Notes under the pieces: model-generated | What the model was told of the DNA's origin: nothing | Seen by the model: the letters and a program-made list of their open reading frames with translations, nothing else | The model's database searches: none | Source of the DNA: Tricholoma matsutake | Taxonomy: Eukaryota; Basidiomycota; Agaricomycetes; Agaricales; Tricholomataceae | Length of the DNA: 64,000 nucleotides | Assembly: GCA_026075535.2 (NCBI GenBank) | Contig: AP026546.1 | Span: forward strand, 3,720,001-3,784,000 | Direction of reading: 5' to 3' | Position numbers and translations under genes: made by a program | Part shown: in pieces, positions 9,922 through 21,115 of the stretch | How positions within the stretch are numbered: the stretch's first letter is position 1 | Layout: every line of letters starts with the position of its first letter

Positions 9922-10483
9922 CTAAAAAGCAATAAATTACAATTAGTTAGTTTATAAAAACAAAAAGCAAATGAAAAAAACTCACATAGGGCCCAAACGA
10001 TGCGATCTGTGTCGTTTGGGCCCATGTTGGCTCGTTTGCGGGTGGTGGCGTCGTTACTAGTAGATTATAACCTAGAAAACTAAAAAAATGAGTTAGTTAG
10101 TTTATTAAAACAAAAACCAAACGAAAAAAACTTACGTAGGGCCCAAACGACGCAATCTGCGTCGTTTGGGCCCGCACTGGCTCGTTTGCAAGTGGTGGCA
10201 TCGTTGCCAGTAGATTATAACCTAGAAAGCTAAAAAAAAAGGTAGTTAGTTTATAAAAACAAAAAGCAAATGAAAAAAACCTTACTTAGGGTCCAAACGA
10301 CGCGATCTGCATCGTTTGGGCCTGTGTTCTGTCCAATCACGTCGTTTGGGCCCATGTTATGTCTGGCAGTCGAGTAGAACCTATAAAACAAACGAAACAA
10401 GTTAGTTAGTATGAAAAAACAAGAAGCAAATGAAAAAAAACATACTTAGGCCCCAAATGACGCGATATGCGTCGTTTGGGCCT
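9922..10483 (-). repeat. Four tandem hairpin-intron modules (150-bp period)
   Basis: Hairpins of the form GGGCCCAAACGAC/GTCGTTTGGGCCC lie at 9989-10023, 10139-10173, 10289-10322 and 10449-10483, a period of 150-160 bp. On the minus strand each is followed by an intron-like segment: 9985-9922 (64 nt, GTGAGT), 10135-10072 (64 nt, GTAAGT), 10285-10222 (64 nt, GTAAGG) and 10445-10381 (65 nt, GTATGT). Each has TAAACTAACTAAC or a close variant and ends in TAG. The exon-like pieces between them are 86-95 nt and start GTTATAATCTACT or GTTCTACT. No conserved reading frame is visible. Confidence 0.8.
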
Positions 10484-10572
10484 GCATTCCGTCCAGTCAG
10501 CTCGTTTGAAGGTGGTGGTGATGGTGGCATTGGGCATGGGAACAGTGGTGGTGGGTGCACATGCGGTGGTGG

Positions 10573-11277
10573 TGTTAAGAACTGATCCTAGAGGCCACTT
10601 TGGAATCCATCTGGACACTGCGGGTGATGATAGCGGGAGATTGTTGGGTCGATGCGGATTCTGTGGGAGGGGGAACAGAAAGGACTTGGCTTCAGCTTGT
10701 AAGAAGCTGCGCCCTTCACCTCGTCTGGTGTCCTAATTTCAAGTCGAGGGTTTAGAGGTAGGAGCGGGAAAGTGCGGGTAAACATGGGGAGGAGTACGGA
10801 GAGACTTAGGTTGAGTTCAGATGAGACTAGAACTTCGGAGGGAGACTAGAGGTTGAGTTGAATATAGTTCAGACTCTTAGAGGACAGGGGTTGGAGTAGA
10901 AGGAGGTTTTAGATTGGCAGGGTAAAGTCGAGTCTATGTCGATATACGAACTGAGGAATACAAGGCGAAACTAACTAAGCTTAAATACTGTAGTCTGGAA
11001 TAATGCGGAACAGGAACGAAGACTGTGGCAGTGTCTCAACTGCGTAGATAAATTACCTATGGGAGCCGCACAGGAATCCGTAGTCGAATTTGCAATAGAG
11101 ATGGCAGCCTTGGAAAGGCAGCCATGGATGCTGTACAAGGCGGCCTGATGCACAGCAGCGTGGGCAGTGCAAGGTGCCAGGAACGAAATCAGGAGGCGTA
11201 GACAAAAGTCATGTTTGACATGTGGGAAAGAGTCGGATGGATGTGGGTTCCAATCGGGCGAGGAACGGTTCTTGACA
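10573..11277 (-). repeat. Gypsy-D 3' LTR
   Basis: 705 bp, TGTTAAGAAC...GTTCTTGACA, a terminal inverted match of TGTTAAGAAC with GTTCTTGACA. Pair of 17613-18318. Confidence 0.9.
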
Positions 11278-11414
11278 GTATTTCCCCCTTAGTGCCGAGC
11301 CTACGAGGCACGTGAGGGTTTGAGTCTGAATGAGGAAGTTGGTTGAATTTTCCAAATGCGGTAATTGGTTGAAAAAACTTTCACGTTCTTTCCTTCCCCC
11401 ATCAACTATCAATT

Positions 11415-12403
11415 ATGTCTCCTCCAGCAGTATCCATGCAGATCAAATTGGCTGTGATGAGGGCTCAACACAAACAGAGGGAGCGGGCGATGAAGGAGCA
11501 GATGGAACGGGAGATGAAGGAGCTGGAGGAAGCAGTGAGGGAGGAGGAACGCCGGGTGCAGGAGGTGCAGAAGGCAGCAGAGGAGGCTGCAAAGGCTGAG
11601 GAGGCGCGTCAGGCAGAGGTGCAGAAAAAGAAGGCATCGGCCGCAAAATGAGCGGAGAAGAAATGGGCAGCTGCAGCCGCAGGTTTGGAGGATGAGGCTG
11701 AGGGGAGCAAGTCCCCCAAGAAAAAGAAAGTCGCCAAGTCGAAGGCATGAGTGGGATCAGAGGAGTCGGAGGGTCCAGTGCGGGTGCAGGCCACATTGCC
11801 TTGCAAAAGGTACATACTTGTTTCCCTTTCCAGTCTCTTTTTACTGACAAGTGGCCTAGGTGCAAATATCAAAAGATCGCTTGTTTCAAGATGGGTGCGA
11901 AGGGACACGTGTGCGACAACTGCACACGTGTCAAACATAAGTGCGAGGAGGTAGTGTGGGAGGGGCAGGAAGCCCCTGCGGCAAAACTGGCAGGAACGAT
12001 GGGGGCAACTGGGGAAAACCCGGAAATAATGCAACAAATGATGAAGTTGACAAGGAAGGGGTTCGCTGAGGTGGCCACTGCGGTGCGGGAGTCGATGGGG
12101 GAGATTCGGGACGCTATGGACCCAGAGTGGGTGGAGGAAGAAAGTGCCAGGGAGGAGAGCGATAAGGGTGATGAAGAGGTGGAGCGGGCAGTGCGAGAGT
12201 CCCGGCGGGAAAGATGCGGGATCCGAAAATCTGGAGATGACTGGGAGGCCTTCCAGAGATATCTGGAGAAAAGGAGAGTGGATGATGAGGAGGAGAGCGA
12301 GAGTGGAGATGAGGAGGGTGGAGAGAAGGATGAGGGTGGAGAAGAGGGCAAGGTTGGGGGAGAGGGTGACGAAGACAGAGAGGGAGAAGCAGAGGTAGTG
12401 TAG
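11415..12403 (+). CDS. Antisense accessory gene of Gypsy-D (coiled coil plus Cys cluster), decayed
   Basis: The gene runs opposite to gag-pol. The first part (from ATG 11415) is a charged coiled coil rich in Glu/Lys/Arg/Ala. It is broken by a TGA at 11649-11651 where CGA (Arg) is expected, then continues to a Lys-rich SPKKKKVAKSKA stretch and EESEGPVRVQ. A probable short intron follows (GTACAT at about 11810). The downstream part (to stop 12401-12403) carries cysteines spaced C-x6-C then CDNCTRVKHKC (C-x2-C-x6-C), a Zn2Cys6-like half-cluster, then an acidic Glu/Asp/Gly tail. The frames on either side of the intron do not join perfectly, so exon limits are uncertain. Gypsy-B has an equivalent gene at 29555-30871. 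Its function is unknown. Confidence 0.5.
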
Positions 12404-12493
12404 GGATCCGGTCAGATCCAAAAAAAATCTTTTTTCAATGAATTTTGTTTCTGAGTACAAACCGAGTGAATAAGCAACCAACGTGAATAGCCT

Positions 12494-15400
12494 TTAAGTG
12501 GGTAATTGACCGGGTTTTTGCAGGTAGCGGGTGTGAAAATCCACAAGGAGTTCTTGGGCATGCTCAAGTTCCATAACAGGTAGCCAGGAGGTCTCTTCAT
12601 CGGTTCCCTGGTAACCTTCCCATCGGACAAGGTAGAGAATCTTGCAGCGATGTCGGTTGTCGACTTTGGAGTCGAGGACTTCGGCAATCTCATATTTGAG
12701 CTCATTATCAATGGTGATCGGAGGAGGTGGAGGTTGTACTCGATTTGGAATTGTGTTCGGGGAGTGTTTCTCTAGTTGAGAGACATGGAAAACAGGGTGA
12801 ATGGCCCGCATGTGATCTGGGAGCCGCAGGGTGACTGAGTGAGTGCCCAGGTGGGCGATGATTTCAAAGGGGCCATGGTGCTTTTCGGAAAGTTTCTTGG
12901 AAGGATGTGTGGTGCAGATATTTTCCGCAGTGACATAGGCAGAATCACCAATGTTGAAGTCGGGTGCGGGTGCCCAATGTTTGTCTGCAGGACCTTGATA
13001 ACGCTCTTGAGCAGCCGCAAGTTGTTTCCGAAGCTCCTGATGAAGGTCGTCTAAGTTGACAACAAACTCGCGGGGGCGCTGTGAAGCTAAGTCACGTTCT
13101 GGAAAGACAGAAATGTTCGGGTGATAGCCTTTGTTGGCAAAGAAAGGGGATACACCTGTAGAGGCAGAAGGAGCATTGTTGTAGGCAAATTTGCCCAAGG
13201 GTAAGAGGTGAGACCAGTCATCCTGCTGATAGTTGCAGAAGATCCGGAGGTACTGTTCCAAGGTCTGATTAAGTCGTTCTGTCTGACCATCACCTTGCGG
13301 ATGATAACCGGAAGTGAAGTGGATCCGCATGTCGGATGCTTTTCCAAGGGAGCGGAAGAAATGGGAGACAAACTCGGATCCCCGGTCGCAAGTGACATGT
13401 GATGGAATGCCATGCTTGGAGAAGACGTGGAGGATGAACAGGTTGGCTAGTTCTTGGGCTGTGATTTCATTGACAGTTGGGATGAAGATGCCTTGCTTGG
13501 TGAGGCGGTCAATGATGACCAGGATAGCAGTGTGACCATTGGAGTCAGGTAGTTGTTCAATGAAGTCCATGGAGATGGAGTTCCAAGGTCATTCCAGAAC
13601 TGGAAGTTGCTTTAGGAACCCATAGGGCTTGTGTCGGGGTGATTTGGATCATTTGCAAGTGGAACAGGATTTGCAGAATTCTTGCACAAAGGTGCGGAGG
13701 TTTGGCCAGACATATTCCTGGCGGACAAGCTGCTGGGTTTTGTTTTGTCCGAAGTGGCCAGAAAGGATGTGATCGTGTTTGAACTGAAGGACTTTGAGGC
13801 GAAGATCCGCGATGTCCGGAACATAAATCTGGTCGAAGTGGCAGAGAAGACCTGCCTCGTCTATGGTCCAGTTGGGGTTGGTAGGTGTCGGAAGATGTGC
13901 AGATGAAAAGGGGTCAAGGAGTAGGGAGGTGTGGATGTCGTGGTGAAGTTTCTCAACATCCATGATTACTGCCTGTCGAAGGATGGGTGTGGCAAAATAG
14001 GTGGCGCGGAGGGAAGAGGTGAGCTGTTCCTGTGTGAATACAGGTCGGAAGTTGGTTGGGTTTACGGAGGCGAAGTCGCTATTTCCCCCTTTGCAGTAGA
14101 CATCCCAACATCTAGTGAGTGCGTCTGGCTTGGCCCCTAGTCTCCCGGGGTGGAAGCGGATGACGAGATTGAACTGGGAAAGGTACTCTGACCAATGGGC
14201 CTGGCGGCGGGTGAGCAACTTGGTAGTGCTGAAGTACTCAAGATTTTTGTGGTCGGTGACCACATCAACCGGGTTTGCGGAACCCTCGAAATACTGCCGC
14301 CAGTGTTTGAAAGCTTCGAAAATGGCCAAGAGTTCCTTATCATGGGTGTCGTAATTTAGTTCAGCGGGATTGAAGGAGCGGGAATGAAAAGTGACCGGAT
14401 GGATTTCTCCATCCGCAGTGTAAACCGAAAGGATAGCCACTAGGGCATAGTCGGAAGCGTCGGTTTCGAGTACCATCTGTGAGTCAGATACCCATTGTGT
14501 TAAGACGGGGGCATGGGTGAATTCTTGTTTGAGCTTTTCAAAAGCATCGCGGCACTTCTTGTTGAAGTCCCATGGTGTGGATTTCCATGTCAAGCGGGTG
14601 AGTGGGATGACAATGTCTGAATAGCTGTTAATGAAGCGGTGGTAAAAGTTGCAAAAGCCTAAGAAGGATTGAATGTCCTTAACTTTCCTAGGCTTGGGCC
14701 AGTCAAGCACAGTTTTGACTTTATCCTCGGACATCCGCAGTCCATCCAGTGAAAGGATGAAACCCAAATATTTGACGGTGTCTTTGTGGAACTCACATTT
14801 CTGTGGAGAGGCGTAAAGTCCATTTTTCCGGAGATGGTGGAGGACTTCTTTGACGTGAGCCCCGTGCTGGGACTTGTCATCAGAATAGATTAGGATGTCG
14901 TCAAGGTATACAATGACACAAACATCCAGCATGTCGCTGAAGATGTCGTTCATAAACTGCTGGAAAGCTGCGGGTGCATTAGTGAGCCCAAAGGGGACCA
15001 CCAACCACTCAAAGGATCCGTAGCAGGTGCGGAAAGTAGTTTTCCACTCATCACCATCAGTGATGCGGACTAGGTGATAAGTGTGCCACAACTCTATTTT
15101 GGTGAACAAGCAGGCTTTGCGGGGAGAGTCAAGTAGGTCAGAAATGAGAGGAAGTGGGTAGCGGTCTTTCTTTGTAAGATGGTTAAGTCCTTGGTAGTCG
15201 ACACAAAGTCGGAGACTACCATCCTTCTTCTTGATGAAGAGAATAGGGGCGCCATGCAGCAACTTGGATGGGCGGATGAAACCTGAGCGGACATTTTCGT
15301 CAATAAAGACTCGTAAGGCTTCTAATTCAGAGGGGGAGAGAGAATACATTTGGCCCGGAGGTGGAGGAGTATTGTCTTCTGTCTCTATCTTGAGGTCGTA

Positions 15401-16060
15401 AGACTGATGCGGAGGAAGGGTATCCGCTTTAGTCTTATTAAAGACATCAGCGAATTCATGATACTCAGGCAGAATCTCGGAAAGGTCAGAAGAGTTAGCG
15501 GAATGGGCGGAGCAGGTGGATAACCCTTCTGGAGTGAAGGTCATCTGAAAAGCTACTGCCCCAGGAAGTTTGCTAGCATGTGCATAAGCGGCAGCGTTGA
15601 TGAAGGAGATGTCGGGAGGTGTAAACTTAGGAGGAATGGGGGGTTCAGAAAGTGCAGAAGAGTCGAGGATTTCTACTGGAAGATTCGGGGACAAAGGTGA
15701 CATCAGGGGTGCTGGACCTCTATGATCTGCAGAGCAGAAAGCGAGTTGGCTTGAAGACCAGTCAATCAACGGATTGTATTGCTTCAGCCAGTTATGACCG
15801 AGTACGGTGGAACAGGAAGAGTCGAGCGAGGTTACATAAAATGACAAATTGAATGCTTCACCGGCAGGGAAGGTGACTGGAAGTTTGACGATCTGAGTTA
15901 TGGTGGAGTTGCAAGTTCCATCAAAGAGTCATAAACCGATCGGGTTAATGGGATTCCGTGCTGAGTTGGTTATTCAACATGAAAGAGGAGTCAAGGAAGC
16001 AGTGGGAGGAGCCAGAGTCAATAAGGGTTCGGAAAGGGGCAGAAGATTCGGGGAAGGTTA
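12494..16060 (-). pseudogene. Gypsy-D pol (protease, RT, RNase H, integrase, chromodomain)
   Basis: One reading frame apart from lesions. A protease active-site segment FRTLIDSGSSHCF lies near 16000 but in another frame, so a frameshift separates it from the rest. Downstream come RT (KKDGSLRLCVDYQGLN, then the YLDDILIYSDD catalytic box), RNase H (LETDASDYALVAILS), an integrase zinc-finger region (HDHILSGHFGQNKTQQL) and the integrase core (MDFIEQLPDSNGHTAIL, TCDRGSEFVSHFF, QTERLNQTLEQYL). A C-terminal chromodomain follows (YEIAEVLDSKVDNRH, ILYLVRWEGYQGTDEETSW), which usually directs integration to modified chromatin. In-frame TGA stops at 15929-15931, 13649-13651 and 13589-13591 each fall where Arg is expected. 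Confidence 0.85.
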
Positions 16061-16180
16061 AAAGAATGGTTAAGGAGTCAGGGTTGGAGAGAGTGGACGT
16101 GTTGAGACGAACATAGGCAGCCAAGTGGGTAAGGTCGATGCAACCCCCAGCCCCAATGGCTGTATCCTGAGGGTTGCGGA

Positions 16181-17278
16181 CTATTTTTCTGAGTCTGTAA
16201 TCTTGGGAATGACAGTGGATGCACGGGCTTTTGCGGCTTTGGATTTTGGGCAGTTTCCTGCTATGTGCCCTTCCTCACCGCAGTAGAGACAAAGTTGTTC
16301 TCTCATGCAACATTCTCATTCCTCCCCAGTAAGCTTGCCATTCTTCCCCAACTTATCGGAGATGGACGACTTGGGCTTGTCCCAGGAAGTGTTCTTTGTT
16401 GCGGAAGACTGCTGATTGGAGGTGTTACCATGGGCAGAGTTTGAAGATGCTTGGTTTGTCAACGGGGAAGGGCTTTTTGAAGAGTCCTTCCGACTAGAGT
16501 TAGTGATGTTACTGGAATTCTTTGTTTTGAAATGGGATTCGTCTTCTTGCATCCAGTAGATGTTGTCGCTGTCCTGCGCTTTCAAGCGCAGTTCTGTGAG
16601 AGTATTGGGTTTACCACCCCGGAGAACTTCTATGCGAAGCCGGAGCAGAAGACCGCAGAAATAGCGGTCGTGAAGGGCTGCTTCATTCCAGTTGACCCTA
16701 GAAGCTAATTCCCAGAAGTCAACGTTATATTTTGTGATATGACCATCTTTCTTCATTGCTAAATCAGAGAGAGCTTTTTCCGCATCTCCGACTGGGTCGT
16801 GTGGACCGAAGTTGCTTTCCAGCTTGGCGAGGAAAGCTTTGTAGTCCCACATCCAGTGTGCGGAATCTGTTGGGTCATTCAGACCAGGCTCAAACCAACT
16901 GAGAGCTGATCCCTTAAGATAAGAAAGGATGAATATGATCTTTTTCTCATCAGAGGAAAATACATGTGGACAGTTGCGGAAATGAAGATTGCAGGAGACT
17001 AAGAAGTCTCTAAGTTTCTTTGGATTGGCACCGTTGAAAGTGTCGGGGTCGCGAACTTTGATTTTTTCGGTCTTGGGTGTGTTATTCTGACGAAGGGTGC
17101 GGATACTCTCCGAGAGGTTGTAAAGGACATCTATGAACCTATCCCCTGGGTCAGGGTTTTCCCCCATGGGAGGTTGATCCTCAGGATCATTGGGATCGGG
17201 GTCACCCCCAGGGCTGTCAGGACCACTAGGGTCATTGGGTCCACCGGGGGGTCCGTCCTCTAGACCAGGATCTTCCAA
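16181..17278 (-). pseudogene. Gypsy-D gag
   Basis: An acidic, Pro/Gly/Asp-rich N-terminus is followed by a retrotransposon gag domain (about residues 75-235, with DPDTFNGANPKKLRDFLVSC and LKGSALSWFEPGL) and a Ser/Asn-rich linker. The ORF stops at TGA 16316-16318. The same frame then continues into a CCHC zinc knuckle CLYCGEEGHIAGNC and ends at 16181. The stop therefore removes only the nucleic-acid-binding knuckle, and CGA-to-TGA is the simplest explanation. Gag would form the virus-like particle. It is the first gene after the 5' LTR on the minus strand. Confidence 0.85.
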
Positions 17279-17612
17279 CCCGAAGGGTTCAGGCTGGTTG
17301 ATGCCTCCTATGTACTCAAGGGGAGTTCTTGATCAAAAACCTTCTGGGTTTCTGGAAGGTTGTGGGGCACAGGCAGACATGAGGTTGGCACTGATTGAGG
17401 GAGCTCCTGAGCTGATTTGTCGAAAGATGTTTGAGGGTCTGGAAGACACTCCAAAAGTAGTGGCGGGTCGAGGGTCAGAAAGGGTGGATCGCTGGATTGC
17501 AGAGATCCCTGGAATAGTACCAGCGCGTTGGGAGTTTCTTGTTGTGCGCTGGTGGGTCTTGGTAGGGGTCATAGAGAGGAAATGGACGAGTGAAGTGTGA
17601 GTTTGTATATAC

Positions 17613-18318
17613 TGTTAAGAACTGATCCTAGAGGCTGCTTCGGAATCCATCTGGACACTGCGGGTGATGATAGCGGGAGATTGTCGGGTCAATGCAGATT
17701 CTGCGGGAGGGGGAACAGAAAGGACTTGGCTTCAGCTTGTAAGAAGCTGCGCCCTTCACCTCGTCTGGTGTCCTAATTTCAAGTCGAGGGTTTAGAGGTA
17801 GGAGCGGGAAAGTGCAGGTAAACGCAGGGAGGAGTATGGAGGGACTTAGGTTGAGTTCAGATGAGACTAGAACTTCGGAGGGAGACTAGAGGTTGAGTTG
17901 AATGTAGTTCAGACTCTTAGAGGACAGGGGTTGGAGTAGAAGGAGGTTTTAGATTGGCAGGGTAAAGTCGAGTCTATGTCGATATACGAACTAAGGAATA
18001 CAAGGCGAAACTAACTAAGCTTAAATACTGTAGTCTGGAATAATGTGGAACAGGAACGAAGACTGTGGCAGTGTCTCGACTGCATAGATAAATTACCTAC
18101 GGGAGCCGCACAGGAATCCATAGTCGAATTTGCAATAGAGATGGCAGCCTTGGAAAGGCAGCCATGGATGCTGTACAAGGCGGCCTGATGCACAGCAGCA
18201 TGGGCAGTGCAAGGCAGCCAGGAATGAAATCGGGAGGCATAGACAAAAGTCATGTTTGATGTGTGGGAAAGAGTCGGATGGATGCAGGTTCTGATCGGGC
18301 GAGGAATGGTTCTTGACA
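17613..18318 (-). repeat. Gypsy-D 5' LTR
   Basis: 706 bp, pair of 10573-11277, next to target duplication copy GGTGG at 18319-18323. Confidence 0.9.
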
Positions 18319-18510
18319 GGTGGTGGTAGAGTGGAGAGGAGGAGGAGGCAGCATTGGCGACAGTGGTGGTGGTGGTTGTGAGCTGGCAGTCACGTGTCAC
18401 GTGTCATGTGTATGCATACTTATCAATTATTCCGTTAATGGCTGTGATTAACTACGTACCTTGGTTGGGTTATAAAAGTATTAAATGTATGCCCAAGAAT
18501 AATTGCTTGG

Positions 18511-18568
18511 TAGCTCAGTGGTTAAGCATGCTGTTATGTATGCAGACCCAAGGTCGAGTGTTCAATTC
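18511..18568 (+). promoter_or_regulatory. tRNA-like A/B-box module, rightward
   Basis: A box TAGCTCAGTGG (18511-18521) followed by TTAAGCATG, and a perfect B box GTTCAATTC (18560-18568). It points to the right end of composite 4 (18833), mirroring the leftward module at 8804-8877. Confidence 0.65.
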
Positions 18569-18599
18569 TTGATGTGTGTCGAACTTTTATTTGGGAAAG

Positions 18600-18810
18600 C
18601 ATGTGCATTCTGGTTATTCCGGTTAGTCCAGTTATTCCTGTTATTCTGGTTGTGATGAGTCTGGTCAGATTCCGGGGATTCCGGCTGTAAATTGGATCCT
18701 TATTCTGACCATAATTGTGCTGCATAGGGAAAACTACATACAAAAAAAATTCCACCAGATTCCAGAAATTCTGGAAATTCCAGCCAGACGAACCGGAATC
18801 CAACCGGAAT
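18600..18810. repeat. Subterminal array, right end of composite 4
   Basis: Degenerate TTATTCCGGTTAGTCCAG and ATTCCGGAAT units, inverted relative to 8571-8715. Confidence 0.7.
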
Positions 18811-18841
18811 AGGTGGGGGAGTGTAAAGTACTCCTGCAATC

Positions 18842-19441
18842 TCCCAACATATTTGATGCATGTGTATTTGGCCATGAAGAAGTGATCAACAGAGACACCC
18901 AGTACCAATGGTACCAAACTTCATCAATGATTGAGCTATAATTGTGTTGGCGCACATCAGAAGTGTAAGCTAAGGTGATCTAGGGCACAGGTATTGAAGG
19001 TGATAGTGTGCATATATGAGAGATACGTCACAGACTCATCAGTGGACATGTTGCATGTGTGTTTTGTTTATTTTTACTCATTTTTGACTGGCTTTTGCTC
19101 TTTTATTTGAATTTTACTTGCTTAGTATCTATTTCAAATCATGTACTATCATATTAACTGACCATATGTCAATGAACAACAGTTCTTGCTTCCCTTTTTG
19201 CCCCATTCCCACAGTGTGCAACTAAGAGCTCAATGTTTTCCCATTGCATCATGTTCAAGTCATAGGAAATTTAGGAACTAAGGAAATAAGGGACACAGGA
19301 TATAGGATTGCAGATTGCATTGCAGCATATTGAAGTTTAGAAAATACACAGCTTAGGAATTAACTTAGGAATAAATTTCCAAAGTTCTACTTGGTTGTTT
19401 GGGAAACTTCTGGGACTCTGTTTATTTGTATCTGTTGTGTG
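18842..19441. other. Intergenic DNA, no gene seen
   Basis: AT-rich sequence with no supported ORF, RNA gene or repeat that I can recognise. Confidence 0.6.
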
Positions 19442-19449
19442 TTTGGTTG

Positions 19450-20278
19450 TAGTGTTGAAGGGTCCAGTCCATAGGACCGAAAAAAAGACCGAAATTGGAC
19501 TGAATTGGACCGGAAAAGACCGGACCAGTGGTCTATTTATGGACCAGTCTTTTGCAGTTCAGTTAGCAGTCTTTCCATTTTGAAAAATGTTGTAAAACCG
19601 AAGAAAACCAGTCTAAACTGGGTAGGACCAGTTTTATTGGGGGAACATATATTGGACCATGTTCCCACATGAAATCCGGCAAATTCGACCTCTGGTTCAT
19701 AAAAAATGGTTAAGAATTGAGCAAGATATAACCAAATCTATTTTTGTATGAGTATTTTGTTGTATCAGATTGATTTTCATTTCATGTTACTCATATGTTG
19801 ATCATTTGCTTGATTCTATTAATGATCATAGGACTAACATGTATAATAATACTCCCACCATTTGTCAATGCATGCTATGCATCACATAATTTATGGTTGT
19901 CACATTACATTTCTTGGTGTTCAGCACAAGTTATTCAGTAGATGTATTTTTATATTGATCATAGCCAAGTCAAATCTTAATAAAAAGTTAGACCGAATGA
20001 TGGGGAATTACAATGTCTATCCATCTGTACAGTGGTTATAAGGTCCGGATAATATTTGCTAAGATACATATAGTTATATTAATACAACAAATTTCACAAC
20101 AAAACATCGGTCTGAACCAGTCTTAACCGGTCTTTTTTGGTCTTTTAACTGGAAAGGACCAGTCCTAGGTGGTCCAGTTTGGTTCTAGCAGTATCTGGGT
20201 CAGTCCTGGACTGGTTTAGGTTGCGGTCTTTACATTTTTGGGTCAAAAAACCAAACTGGACTGGACCCTTAAACACTA
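19450..20278. mobile_element. Non-autonomous hAT element with perfect 8-bp TSD
   Basis: 829 bp. The left end TAGTGTTGAAGGGTCCAGTCC and right end GGACTGGACCCTTAAACACTA are terminal inverted repeats. The exact 8-bp duplication TTTGGTTG lies at 19442-19449 and 20279-20286. Subterminal DNA is rich in GGACCAGTC/GACTGGTCC motifs on both sides. No transposase ORF. TAGTGTT termini and 8-bp TSDs place it in the hAT superfamily. Relatives are at 41844-42651 and 21883-22232. Confidence 0.9.
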
Positions 20279-20299
20279 TTTGGTTGGGTGTTTTGCACT

Positions 20300-20764
20300 C
20301 ATACAACCCACAAGAGTATCATTTTTGGAGCCCACCGTGAGGGGTCTTAGGAAGGAACTCTGCCAAAATTATCAAGGACAGCTTCAGGAAAAGGAACAGG
20401 AAAGGAAACAAAACCAAAGAGAGAAGAAGGAGAGGAAACTGGTTAGAAATTTTTTGAAGTCTTTAGGAAAAGATTTCCAGGAGATCAAACAAATTTACCA
20501 TCCAGTTTCATGGAGTTATTTCTGGGGAGCTCATCCAAATTAAGGACAATTAAGAAAATACCAGTGTCTGAGGAATCATTGCCCAATACAGAGGATAGTT
20601 CAACACAGTGTCGTTTGTGACCAGCAGAATTTTTGGAAGAAGAAATTAGTGAAGGTTTACAAGGAGATCCAGAAGAAGAAGAAATGGCAGCACTAGTAGC
20701 AGTGATACCTATGCCTGCAGCGAGGCACCATATCCCTTGTGCTCCCTCATTGTGGCTATAAGTT
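20300..20764. other. Degraded Gypsy sequence
   Basis: It starts GAGTATCATTTTTGGAGCCCACC, the same LTR-end-to-leader junction seen for Gypsy-B at 38655-38680 but on the plus strand. A basic, coiled-coil-like plus-strand ORF (RKELCQNYQGQLQEKEQE) follows. On the minus strand, part of the Gypsy-A frame (TYSHNEGAQGIWC) also reads through 20760-20485. I cannot tell which strand is the original coding one. Confidence 0.4.
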
Positions 20765-21091
20765 CTAGGGAAATGCACAGGTTTTACCTGCAGGTTTCCC
20801 ACACTTTTATTTCCTAATTTATTCAATGAGTTTTGCATGAAAAATCATGAAAAAATGATTTTCTGGTAGCTATTCATTGGGTGCTTGTGATACCATGGAC
20901 AAAATAATATATTTGCATCCTTGACACATGAGAAATGTCACCTAAATATTGTTTTATGTGCTGGATCACAAAGAGCCAACAAAACACTTCCAGAAAATCA
21001 TTTTTTTGTGATTTTTCATGCAAAACTCATTGAATAAATTAGGAAATAAAAGTGTGGGAAACCCACAGGTAAAACCCATGCATTTCCCTAG
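20765..21091. mobile_element. Foldback MITE, about 100-bp TIRs
   Basis: 327 bp. It begins CTAGGGAAATGCACAGG and ends with the inverted form ATGCATTTCCCTAG. The arms pair for about 100 bp, up to TGATTTTCTGG and CCAGAAAATCA. The flanks share CTATAA and then differ, so the target duplication is uncertain and I leave the superfamily open. It interrupts the Gypsy-A reading frame, which resumes on both sides. Confidence 0.8.
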
Positions 21092-21115
21092 CTATAACCT
21101 TGTTCCATTCTGGTG

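Larger units (their letters stand above)
10573..18318 (-). mobile_element. Gypsy-D: full-length Ty3/Gypsy LTR retrotransposon
   Basis: A 7.75-kb element with LTRs at 10573-11277 and 17613-18318 and a perfect 5-bp target duplication GGTGG (10568-10572 and 18319-18323). On the minus strand the order is 5' LTR, gag, protease-RT-RNaseH-integrase-chromodomain, 3' LTR, which is Ty3/Gypsy chromovirus order. An extra gene on the opposite strand (11415-12403) sits between pol and the 3' LTR. The LTRs differ at roughly two to three dozen sites, mostly C/T or G/A transitions, so it is not the youngest element here. It is inactive: several TGA stops and a frameshift near the protease. Confidence 0.9.
8554..18833. 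mobile_element. hAT-like composite element 4 (split by Gypsy-D)
   Basis: Left end CTGTAATTTACCCTCCCCC, right end GGGGGAGTGTAAAGTACTC. The flanks GTGCAATC (8546-8553) and CTGCAATC (18834-18841) match at 7 of 8 bases. Without Gypsy-D the element is about 2.5 kb. Both ends carry a tRNA-like module facing outward (8804-8877 minus, 18511-18568 plus) and arrays built on GTTGGAGTCCAGTTATTCC. The interior holds GC-rich hairpins (9040-9235), a 160-bp higher-order repeat (9250-9650) and four hairpin-intron modules in tandem (9922-10483). It shows the full architecture most clearly. Confidence 0.7.

Noticed and set aside
9214..9935. Several overlapping ORFs rich in HEQLLVRLG
   Set aside because: They are read-throughs of the 160-bp repeat in several frames and on both strands, with no sign of one favoured frame.
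11443..12481. Long minus-strand ORFs opposite the Gypsy-D accessory gene
   Set aside because: Leu/Ser/Pro-rich complements of an acidic coiled-coil gene, without motifs. The plus-strand reading is shared with Gypsy-B.
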